Notes under the pieces: generated by a model
Told to the model about the DNA's origin: nothing
Databases searched by the model: none
What the model saw: the letters and a program-made list of their open reading frames with translations, nothing else
Assembly (NCBI GenBank): GCA_036898135.1
Contig: CM072516.1
Location: forward strand, 66,034,672-66,098,671
Source: Oncomelania hupensis
Taxonomy: Eukaryota; Mollusca; Gastropoda; Littorinimorpha; Pomatiopsidae
Length of the DNA: 64,000 bases
Direction of reading: 5' to 3'
Translations under genes and position numbers: made by a program
Shown: piece after piece, positions 9,517-21,559 of the stretch
Position numbering within the stretch: position 1 is the stretch's first letter
How the letters are laid out: every line of letters begins with the position of its first letter

Positions 9517-12500
9517 CTGTACAAACCAGGAACAAAAACAATGTCTGAATTGTTTTATGTCAAACAAAATAATAGTGAAAGAATAAAAATAGTTTGAAAA
9601 GACACAAAGTGAATCAAATGTAAATTCAAAATATTAAATGATTTGGGAAACCTCCTATAGGGACCAAGGTTGGTGTCCTCCTATCCTATCCTATAACTCT
9701 GAGGTCGTTGGGGCACCACAGATGATCGATTAACCAGCATACTCCATCTTTCTCTGTCCTCAATGTCAAGCCAGTCCATTCTCGAATGTTGTCCTCCCAC
9801 CTCATTTTCGGTCTCCCTCTTCTTCTACCTCCTTACACTGTGCCTTGCAGAATGGTCTTTGCAAGGCCTGATGATCTGTTGACGTGGCCATACTATCGGA
9901 GTTTCCTTTTCTTCACCACTGTGAGCAGGTCATTGTGTTGTCCAATGGCTTGTAAAGTTGTATGGTGGTCTGTCGGACTTCGTCGTTGGTGATGTGCTGG
10001 GTATAGGAAATGCCCAGAAGTCTTCTGTAGCACCTAATCTCCATGCTTTGTATTCTGCGTCGTAGATCTGCTGTGAGTGTCCATGTTTCGCAAGGGTATA
10101 GGAAGATGGAGATGACAAGGGAGTGCAGCAGCCTTACCTTGGAATGTAGACTGATGGTCTTGTCTTTCCAAATGGGCTTCAACCTTGTCAGGGCAGCAGT
10201 TGTTTGTGTGATCCTGTAGAGGACTTCCTGTCGGGACCCATTGTCTGATACAATGGCTCCTAAATATTTGAAGCTATGCAATGTGTTGAGGGATTGGCCT
10301 TGGACTTTGATGTCCGTGTTGATGCCATTTGTGTTGGTGGTCATCATTTTGATCTTCTCTGCACTTATTTCCATTCCATAGGCTCTGGAGGTGGTGTCAA
10401 GCCTCCCCAGTTAACCACAATTTCGGGGCCCGATCCGGGGCCTGATCGGGCAAATGGAAATTGGAACCGACTCGGGCTCGATTCGGGCGATCGTCGGGCT
10501 ACCTGAAACTTACCCGATCGTAACCCCATGTTCGCCAAATAGTAGCCCGACTTTCGATAAAGATTGGGCGATCATCGGGGTACCCAAAACTTACCCGACC
10601 GTAACCCAACCTTTGCCGAACGGTAACCCGATTCCGGCAAAGATCGGGCATACGTCAGGATACCCAACACCAACCCTATTGTAACCCAACTTAAACCAGA
10701 AACAACCCCGATAATGCCCCATTCATGGCCAATGCTGATTTACCCTAAAATCATATCCCACATATTGTTTATGATATGTGATTGCATGAAGAAAGAATTG
10801 AGATGTCTGGTGTTAATAGGGACTGTCGGCACAGGCGTTTTTGTTTTCGGAAGTCCTTTGTGTGTCCCCACTGAAGTATTTACACACCATTTCAATAATG
10901 ATATATATTAACATGATCTTCATCGCTATCGAAATCATGTGTAAATACATAAACGAAAGGCAAAGCCCCCAAAAATACATAAACGAAAGGCAAAACCCCA
11001 AAAAACCAACCACAGTGGAATAGGTTTTCGCAGGCAAACACAATATCCGAGCACATGCAACTGTAGAAGAAAATAACTGTAGAAAATTGGCGCCTAAGGA
11101 CAACCGGAAAAGACCAGCAGTAATGGGCACGGAAATTTACCCTTGGCTTATAATGTATAAATAAATACAATAGTTAAAAGAAACACTTTAACAATATTTT
11201 ACATATTGTATGATAAAAATTAAGAATTATAAGCACAATTAAATAATGATATCTTGCTGAATTGATTTTGTATAAATATTTTTCACATACGTACGCCGCA
11301 TCAAATGTGAAGCAGACGAAACATTCCACAGACAGTTTAGCCAATGAGAAGCGAGAGTAGGCCTATGTTAGCGTGTGCGCAGCATGGCCTTGTGGTGGAG
11401 CAGAATAGGTATTTCTCGCAGATTATTCCGAGGTTGAAAATCTGTTCACTGGTACTTCGCCCTGCCCTGAATCCTGCTTGCTCTTCAGCTATGATTTGTT
11501 CAGCTTGGGGTTTCAACCTGTTGAGTATTATTTTCAGAAGGACCTTGCTGGGATGGCTGATGAGGCTGATGGTGCGGTAATTTTCACACTGCTGAAGGTT
11601 ACCTTTTTTGGGAAGAGTGATGACAAGCGACTGGGTCCATGGTGTAGGCCATTCCCCATTCTGCCAGATCTTGTTACAGATAATGGTGAGGCTGTCAATC
11701 ATCGCTTCTCCTCCTGCTTGAAGCAGTTCCGCGGGTATGCTGTCCACTCCCGCTGACTTCCCTTTCTTTAGTGATTGCACTGCTGCCTCTTTTCTTCTTC
11801 TTCTCCGTTCTCGGGACATGCTAGAACTTATGGGTTTCCGTTTGGTGTGTGGTTGTAAAGGTCAGAGCAGTACTCTGTCCCTCTGTCCAAGACTTCTTGT
11901 TCTTCTGTAAGGCATATGCCAGACTTGCTTTGGATCGTGGAGACCTAGGGCTTTGCACAGTCTGGTAGGCCTTCTTGCTGTTGTTCTTGTTTAGACTGTT
12001 CTCTATTTCCTGGCATCCAGTTCTCCTTTGCTAAGCGCATACCTTTTCGGATGTCATTGTTGATTTTTCGGTAGACATCAGCTCCATGTGAGGTGTTCTT
12101 TTTCTTTTTCATCTCTCTTCGTTTATCACACAGGTCCAAAAGTTTAGGTGTGATCCACGGCTTCTTCTTTGGCTGGTGCTTGCCAAGGATCTCAGTGGCG
12201 GCATCTGTCACAGCTGAGGTGAAGGTGGTAGTCATGGTGTTGATCTCTACTTCACTAGCCCCAAAAATGAGCAGTGGTACACATTTCCCTCCAATTGTGG
12301 CTTGAAATATTTCTGCCACCTCCAGGTCTTGCAGTTTGTCCAGGTTGAGCTTCAGTCTAGTGCACTTTGCTGTGTTTATTCTCTTGTGTCAGCACTCGTA
12401 TAACTGAAAATTACATACGACAATCCACTTGGTGTAACAACGCAAAATCAAACTTGCATGTGACTCCATAATATATATTTAGTACTGCAGGAATTTACAA

Positions 12501-15500
12501 TATAATGAAAACTAAATCAAAGAAAAATAACACACCAGACAAAACTCAGCAAGAGACAGTTACCTATCTGACCAACGTGAAACCTTTGAAACAATCCAAC
12601 GATGTTTTCTGCACAAGCAGCACACTCCACCACATTGCGCAGGTGCCCTGGCTCCCCTGTGTGATTCAGCCACTCCACAGGCATGCCTTGCGTTGCTGAG
12701 ACTGATCGGACTTTTGACAAGCTGTATGGTCGTACGGGGTCTCTAACACGTTTCACACCTTTTTTTAACTCCCCTGACTTTTGGATTTCCTTAGTGACGT
12801 TGGGAGTCATTCTCAGTGGTGTATCGATCAGACTTTTCTGCATCCAGACGGGCCTTCGGTCGCTAAAGTCTTCTACGCTGGCACACCACAAGAACAACTG
12901 TTGCACTTGCTTCCTCAGCTTTTCCCAGAAATCAAAGTCATCTCTGCACACAATAAACACATCCTAAGGAATCTAGCTAGATCACAGAGCCTTGGCATAG
13001 CTTAATTATGCTCGTATGAAAATTAATATGTTTACTTAACTTTCAATAACAATCATAATAATAATACTGGGTGCTATATGTGCTCTTCCCTGGACCACCA
13101 ATCAGGCTCAAATGGCGGCGATCGGTACCAACGTACATGCTCACACACTCCCACATACAATGATACACAACAGACACACATCACTAAAACGTGTGGCATA
13201 AAGGCAGGTAGATTGTTATTAGGAGACGGAATGGAAATCAAAGTTTATTTTGAAATTCTTGGGTGACTACATCCAATACCTTATGCATAACTGAAGGGAT
13301 GGAGGAAACCAGAAAGCCCCGAGAAAACCCTCGGTGACCTGCAAAGTCTTGTACGTACCGAAGTCACATAATTAAGTTTGTCCCATGCGGGGTTCAAACC
13401 CATTACCTTAATTGGCATAGGAAACATGCACCTAACCAACTGCGCCACCAGACCACTCTCAAAATGTATTGCAATCTTCAACCAGATCCAAGCAAAATCT
13501 GTTTGGGGGTTCTTAAAATATGAGGTCCAACAGACTGACAGATAGACCAACATTTGGCTTGTTCTGATTCCCAACTATTTTGAAGTATTTTTAGATTTAT
13601 CTTTGAAATTCCTTTTATCCCACAGAAATATTAATGATTTTGTTTGCCATCTAAGTGATCCATAAAAGAGAAAGTCAAACTATAGTTACCTATGACACTC
13701 ATCAGCAATGATGTAAAGACTGCCGTTTCCACTAGCCAAGCCAGCTAATTTCTTAACACTTTCAAGACCATAGTTATTCACATGATGGATATTAATCTTA
13801 GCTCGTGTTGTTGACTGACTCTGCAGGGCGTGCTGCAATTGCGGGGCTAGCAGCAATTGCTCTTTGATCAAGAACTGGACAGCGGGACAGATCATCCTGC
13901 TGGATTTACTAGAGTTCTGTTTGCCACAGCTGCTGTATAGGACTAGGTTATAGCCCTGGTGAAGCCACTGGATTGCCTTCAGCACGAGAAGGATTGTTTT
14001 GCCCGTGCCAGGGGGTCCAAAGACATGAAGGTTGGAGAGAGAGGGGTCACTGAGCAACTGGACCTGGTCAGGGAAGAGGGTCAGTCTGGAAATGATGAGA
14101 CCAGTCTCAGCAACTGCCTGCCCTTCTGTCCTGATCACCTTGGTGGAAGGTGAGAACACAGTCTTGCCTTTATTTACACGCAGGGCCAAACGCGGTGCTG
14201 TTATTGTTGGTACCTCCACTGTTGTTGCTGGACCACAGAAACTGCACAAACCAAACCTGTCTTTCTGAACACTTGAAAAAGAAAGCAACCATCCATGCAA
14301 GTTCATGTATATCGACTAGCAACTAAAATTCGGAAGCATACATAATTATGATCCTCTAAAATATTTTGTTCCCCAATTTTGTTTGTCTTAATGGGGTGTC
14401 GGATAGCGCAGTGGTTGGAGCCCTCGTTACTGTGTCGCAAGTTAAGCACCGTCCAGTGCGGTTAGCACTTGGATGGGTGATCGCAAAACGTGAAGCGACA
14501 AATAACAACGCCCCCAGTTGACTCAACTGTGACTGAGTACCTACTCTCTTAAGGGTGGGGAAGGTAAAGCAGCGAGGGAGAGAGATGGGCATCACCCTCA
14601 TTACGCTGGCCCAAAATAAGTGTGATCTCCAACATCACGCTCCCCTACGGCCACAAGGATATGGGACTACCTTTACCTTTTTACCTTCTTTACCAATGGT
14701 TATAAATATTATTTTATTAAGTCATGTTCCTATGAAGTAGTTTTAAAGTTCTTATGGTCATTTTATCTGCAACAGCAAAGGTTAACTTCAAAGAAAACAA
14801 CAGAGATATAAGTTTTTTGAATGCCCTTTCATGATGCCCTCTGTTGAAAGCAAAAAGACTGCCACACCAAAACTAGAACAAGATGGCAAGCCATTCAAAT
14901 GTTTTTTTCAGACAATCACACACATGTGCATAACCAAAAAAAGGCATTTTCAAAAGTGTTAATTTTCTTGGCTTGGCGGTGTTGTGATATCAAAATCGAA
15001 TCAGCCAATTTTTACATACAGTGCAAAACATGTTTAGAAAATGGTGAAGCACAACAACCTTGATTTTTGAGACAGTACAACTATGAATGATCTAACATGC
15101 TTAGAAGTAGTAAAAGTATATCTGCAAATTATGAATTTTGTCTAAGTTGTTCTTGAGAAAAGCTAAAGACAAAAAGTGTGTTTTGAACAAAAAGTGAAAT
15201 TTGGAGCGACAGACTGACCAAGAGACACATCGACTAGGTAGAAAACTTCCTGTCCTCTTACTGAGTTGTGGAGGCTGTGCAGGGTGGCTGCTTCAGCCTA
15301 CTCAGCTATGCTTTATGCTGTCCATGTAACATATAAATGAAACCCATGACTTTCAGTGCACGTTCTTTCACATGTATGGAAGAATATTTTCACCATGAAC
15401 CCCGAATCTACATTGAAATAGACATAATTACTGTCTCTCTCAAGCAATAATAATAATGATAATAACAGAGAAAATGTGTGACTTTCAATACTTTTGCTCC

Positions 15501-18500
15501 AGAGATGGTTTGTCAAAGCACCGTGTTGTTTTAATTCAATCCAATCCAATGTCCACTTGTGGGGTGCACAACTCTATGTCGCATAGACATGCCCGGGGCG
15601 CAAGGAAACAACGAACCAGTTACTGTCATCAAAAGGAGTTAGGTCTTGAGTTTCTGGTGAAAAGAGTAGATATCTGTTCCCGATTTAATATTCTCTGGTA
15701 TCTTATACCATGTGGGTTCTCTCTGAATAGAATAGACTCAACGTTTCCAGGCGTGTCGTAAGAGGTGACTAACCAGGGGGTGATGGCATCACTTGGCAAA
15801 AGTCTTCTACACATTAGCCACTGGCCAGGTGAAACCTCACCTTGCTACAGATAAGAGATTCAACGACCACATGCTCAGGTCCAATGTGAGCCACACTGTA
15901 CTCATGGAATTCGGCCGTGGCAAACAGCCTGGAGAGGATTGGGCCCTGCCAGGTCTTTCTTGCCCAAGATACACCGTATGATAAAAAGAACCACTCACTC
16001 CATACCAGATCGGTCGACACCCGGGTCACCAAGAACTGCGCCTTCCGTTGGCCACCAAGATGGAGCAGATAAGAATGCTACTGATGGACAACTTAGCAGG
16101 ATCCACACTAGAGACAACATCGTCAGAGGAACCTGGAATGTCAGGACCCTAACTGCAGAGGGAAAATTAGAAAACTGGCCCACATGCTGGCCCACTATCA
16201 ATGAACATTTTAGGTAATAGCGAACTGTACGTGCTGTAAAGGCCTAGGTGAAACAACGACCAACAAAGGTCACAAGCTTTTCAGCAGGAGAGATGACAGG
16301 CACGAACACGGCGTTGGATTCTTGGTCCACAAAGACATTCTAGTCACTGTCATGGGTTGCCACCCAGTCTCCATTAGACTCACTACCATCCGTCTGAGAG
16401 CAGCCCCCTTTCAACATCACCATCATCCAGGCCTATGCCCCAACATCAGACTATGATGACAGTAAGTCGAGGATTTCTATGAACATCTACAGGCTGTCCT
16501 TGACCAAGTGCAGAAGAAGGACATAGTCATAGTGCAAGTTAGTTAGTTAGTTATTCATTGCTTACAGGTGCCAGCGGACTGCAAAGAGCCGAATCAGGAC
16601 CACAAAATCAAGACCACAACTTCGCTGAAAGAGGACTCACCCCTGATCCGCATAAAAGATCTGCCAAAACAACCCTAGTGGTAACACTGAAGGCACTCCA
16701 CCAGCCAGTCACTTTCCAATAAAGACATCCCACGCAGGGGATGCTGAGGCTATACTCTAATTTATCGAACTCGCGTTTACAAAAACAAAATAGAATACAA
16801 ACATCATTATAAAATATCAACAAAACACATACATATAAATTGTCTACATTGCCAAATAATAACATCATAGGAAGTCCCAGTGACCACCTGGCAGAAAGAG
16901 TCCAATATTCCCAAGCTGATACAACAGACAGCACACAAATGAGGAGTTTTGTCCCAGAAGAGTTTTCAAGAAAAAAAGTAGTTAACTGGTCTAGCGAAGA
17001 AGAAGTTAGTATAGTAGATTGATAGAACAGAGTAGGAATGTGAAAAAACAAAGGAGAAAGACAGCGAAAGTAGGAATTTAAAGCACTAAATTTCCAGAAA
17101 GCAGGGTAACTATTTATACTGAAACCCTGGCACCCCCACAAGGGGGTCATAGTGCAAGGCGACTGAAATTCCAAGGTTGGCCAAGATGCGCAAAACAACT
17201 GGGGGACACATGTGGACCCCACTGCAACAAAGAGAAAAATGACAGGGGTCTGAGACTCTTGGAGTTTGCCAGAAACAACAATCTGATACTGGCAAAAACG
17301 CTTGGTCTCCACGAAAAATCTAGACGATGGAGCATCACGACCAGATTGACTACATCATGGTCAAGACATGCTTCAGATCAAGCATCAACATTGGCAGGAC
17401 ATGCACTTTTCCAGGAGCAGACATCGGAAGTAACCTGAAATTGATGGGCCCTCACAGCAAACCTACAAAAAAGAATACAAAGCATGAAGATGAGGTGTTA
17501 CAGAAAACTTCTGGGCATTTCCTATACCCAGCATATCACCAACAACGAAGTCCGACAGACCTTCACAAAAGCCATTGCATTGGACAACACGATGACATGT
17601 TCACAGTGGTGAGGAAACGGAAACTCCGATGGTATGAGCCATGTCACCAGAGCATCAGGCCTTGCAAAGACCATCCTGCAAGGCATGGTGCAAGGAGGCA
17701 GAAGAAAAGGGAGACAAAAAAAGAGGTGGGAGGACAACATTCGAGAATGGACTGGCCTGACACTGAATGAAGCCATGAGGGTTGCTGAGGACAGAGAAAG
17801 ATGGGAGTATGATGCTTAAACAATCATCTGTGGTGCCCCAATGACCTTTGAGTTAGGGGATAGGATAGGAAAGGATAGGATCATATTCCAGAGGGTAGGC
17901 ACAGCATTTCTGAATGATCTGGCCCCAGATCTCTTCTTTTCAGTGCCCTTTCTTTTACCAGGCACTACAAGGTTGACGATGAGTGGCAAGTGCGAGAAGA
18001 ATAAATGTTAATCAATTCTTGAAGATACTCAGGAGCTGTTTTGTGTACACTCTGATATGTAATAATAGAGAGGATTAATGACTACAAACAGCTTTATTAA
18101 ATTAATACAATCCAGTTTTAACTGTTATACCGTCATTACCGTGCTAGTAACTCGTAGTAGTCAACTTCACACAGTGGAGGGTGGATATTGCTACTGTTTG
18201 TAAGTCCTGTCCACCATTCCAGAAACCCCTCTCTCTTCTTTGCAGCACTGGTCTTCTGGGACTGAAGGATAGTCACTGCTGTGGAAGTGGTGCCTAGATC
18301 ACACAAGATAATCACTAGCATGATTATAAATAATCGTTGTGGATAGAAATGGGCTAGATCTTGAGTGAGATAGTACAATTAACATTGAAATAATTACATA
18401 ACTGAGACATGGGAGCAGAAAGCACTCGTCATTTACCAATTGCAAATAAATCATCATGCAGAAAACCTAAAACTTGCAGTCCTAATTACTCATCCAACTG

Positions 18501-21464
18501 CATGGTATCCTTTTTTGTCACTCATCCTTAACTTTTTTTCATAGCTGGTGATACTTTTGTTAATTTTCACTAAATCGTGCACTGTCTCTCATAAAGCGCA
18601 GACAAATTTCAGCTTTTTGTTATGTAAAAGTTGTTCAAGGGCTAGCAAGAAATCTGGCGGTCAACTGACTTTGGCTGTATCACTAGACATTAAACTAAAT
18701 CAACGAATAAAACTAAAACTGTATCACTACTCCATTAAAAATTCTGGCTTTTGGCACCCGTGAAAGATCATTGCAGATTAATTAATCATTCCTAAGATCA
18801 GCAAAATCAAAATGCAAAACTTTTTTTTCTTAATAAAAATAAAACAAAAAAATAAAACGCCAGCCAAAATAATAAATAATTGTTTTAAAGACATATTAAC
18901 ATTGCATTTAAAAAATATATAATTCATCTTTGAAACCAATGACATATCACAGCTAGAAGATCCATGTACAGATAGCAGTAGGACATTCAGTCCCCAATGG
19001 ATAGATCTAGATACTAATTTTTGTGAACCAAATTGGTGAAATTCCTCAGGCAGGGAAAGATTTGGTCTATGAAATACAACTGACCTGAAGAGGTGGAGGC
19101 AATGGTAGCAGGCTGGCAGCTAGCATTAGGCTGTGATGGAGACGGAGATGAGCAGTCCATAGGTGAGCTGACCAGCTCTTGTGAAGACTGGGCATCATCC
19201 CGACTTAATAGGTCTATCTCTTCAAGAGTGGGCAGAGCATCAGCACAGAGGCAGTATTTAAGAGCCCTGGTCAGATCCGAACCAGGACACAAGCAGTTAA
19301 TCAGATCCTGCACATGATACAACCTAAAGCCCTTTCACATTGACAGAATTCAACACATTATTCTTATCATTCAAGTGTTTTAGACATAAATAAATAAAAA
19401 CGTAAATAAATAAATAACAATTAAGAAAAACATAGAATAACAAAAACAACAATTTTGGTGTATATTTATATACATCATATGATTCATTATAATACTTAAA
19501 ATAATCTGGCACTTTGAGATCAAAGAATCTTAAGAAATTGAGTTACAAAAGTGTATTATTATTATTAATATTGTTTATTATTATTATTATTATGGTTTTA
19601 CATATAAGTGACAGATGTTACTAGAGGCTAGAAGTAGAACAAAAGGCAGACTAAAGACAAGAAACAAAATGAAAAGAAAAGAAACAGCTAAAGGGAACCT
19701 GCTCCAGTTGGGAACCTCCAGAAGGTGATCTTTTAGGGTCAGAGCTCAAGGCCATCTGAAGCTGTACATTGTCGATGCTCGTGAGGACCAGGGACTTGAT
19801 AATATTCACCGGTTTCTTCATGTCTGAAGTCACATGACTCAATACAGTGTTTGCCTTCGTAAGCTGATCCAGGGCCTTTTCCACTTTCTTTCTCACTGCA
19901 TCCAGCGTGATAGAAACTGAGGCTGCCTTAGCACCCACCGCCTTCACTTCTAAGGCAATCAGGCCACAGCGGCTGTGCACAACCAGCACATCAAAGTCCC
20001 CCTTCTGATCCTGGCTTCTAAGCATTCCTGGTTGAGGCAAGATGGAACAGAGTGCTGCGTTCCATGCCAGGTTACCAGGATCTGTTTTATTGTCCAAATA
20101 CTTCCTGAAATCTAGTTGTGAGATAACAACCATGCCTTCATTGCTGCTTTTTTCTCCATGCCTTGGTTTGGAGCTAACGAGACGTTCTATGCAGCACAAG
20201 AGTTTTTCGGCAGCATTATCATCTACTTCATCACTTTCCTGGTAATCAGGGAGAGGGGCCGGATGGCTGTCCTGTTGTGTCCATACCTGGCCAGCCGGTG
20301 TCTGTGACTGTGAACGGGAAGAACTGGACAATGACTGACTGGAAGATGAAGTAAAGGCTAGAGGATACAACTGGGGTTTGGAGCGCTTGCCACTGAATGG
20401 TGGCTTGGGCACAAGTACTATTTGACCATTCACTGGTTCCACAGAGTGAGTTTGCCTTCTGAAGAACAGCGGAGGCAAAAAGTAAGTCTTTTTCAAACAG
20501 TGGGGATACCAATTCTTGATGCATGACAGCCAGTGATTGATTGCCTGTTGCCTTGCAGATTGTAAGGTAACTTGTTGCTGCGATGTTCCAGCAGCCTGTG
20601 CCCGTGTGACCGACATCCCTGCAGGGGGATACTAATGCCCACCATTAGCAATAATTAAGCCTCAGGAACCTGCACAGTACAAAACAAATGTGTACGTTTT
20701 AACCATGTTCATTAGTATACTGGGGTTAGAAAGTGTGATGGTGGGTCTATTGCTACTGGGCTCTGCTCAATGGAATGCTATTACCCAACCGTCTTTGGCT
20801 GCGGGGATCAGCTAGTGTAATCACCCTGTGACTAATCTTAATACATTTATTAAGTTTAGCTCGGTCTGTGTTAGGATGGGGTTACAGAGATAGGGAGAAA
20901 AGTGTAATAGCTTCACTGACACACTAGCTCTCGCATGGCTATGAAACATAGGTAGTCCAGCCACTTGTTAACAGTAAATATCACACATTTATTTCCTCTA
21001 CTCTATACATAATTCTCTAAACACTCTATTAACTTAAATGTCCAAATTCACTTAGAATAGTTCGTTCCTTGATGAGTCTATGCTGCTACTGCTCTTGATA
21101 TTTGCTAATGTCTCATCATTGGGCTATTTGTTCTGTCTGGCCTAATGTTGGTTTCAGGAGAGTGGACTACTGCACAGTCCTTCTATGTCAGTGTGGGTGC
21201 ATGCTTTCGGGGTCACTTAACTGAGCTGAGGTGTGGTGATGGTGTCTCCTCCTTGGTTGTAGACTATAGGGCTATCGTAGCTCAGTGCTAGATGCTCCAA
21301 TGCAGATCGAATGTAAGGGGTGACGCTTAGTGGTCGTCCTCTTTCCTCGGGCCACAATGCCTGCTCATCTGCAAAATAGGAGACGAATTTCTGCAACACC
21401 GTGTTTACTAAAGGTGTGCAGAGCGTCTCACTGATGGCAGAAACAGTCCTCAGTGATAGCTCCA

Positions 21465-21559
<95 letters not shown>

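Noticed and set aside
14259..14264. Acceptor TGTTCAG for exon 5 of the nuclease-helicase gene
   Set aside because: It would shift the frame relative to exon 4; the acceptor seven bases upstream keeps it.
14393..14520. A 5S rRNA gene
   Set aside because: Only the internal promoter part of 5S is present, with a foreign leader and body; several dispersed copies show it is a SINE.
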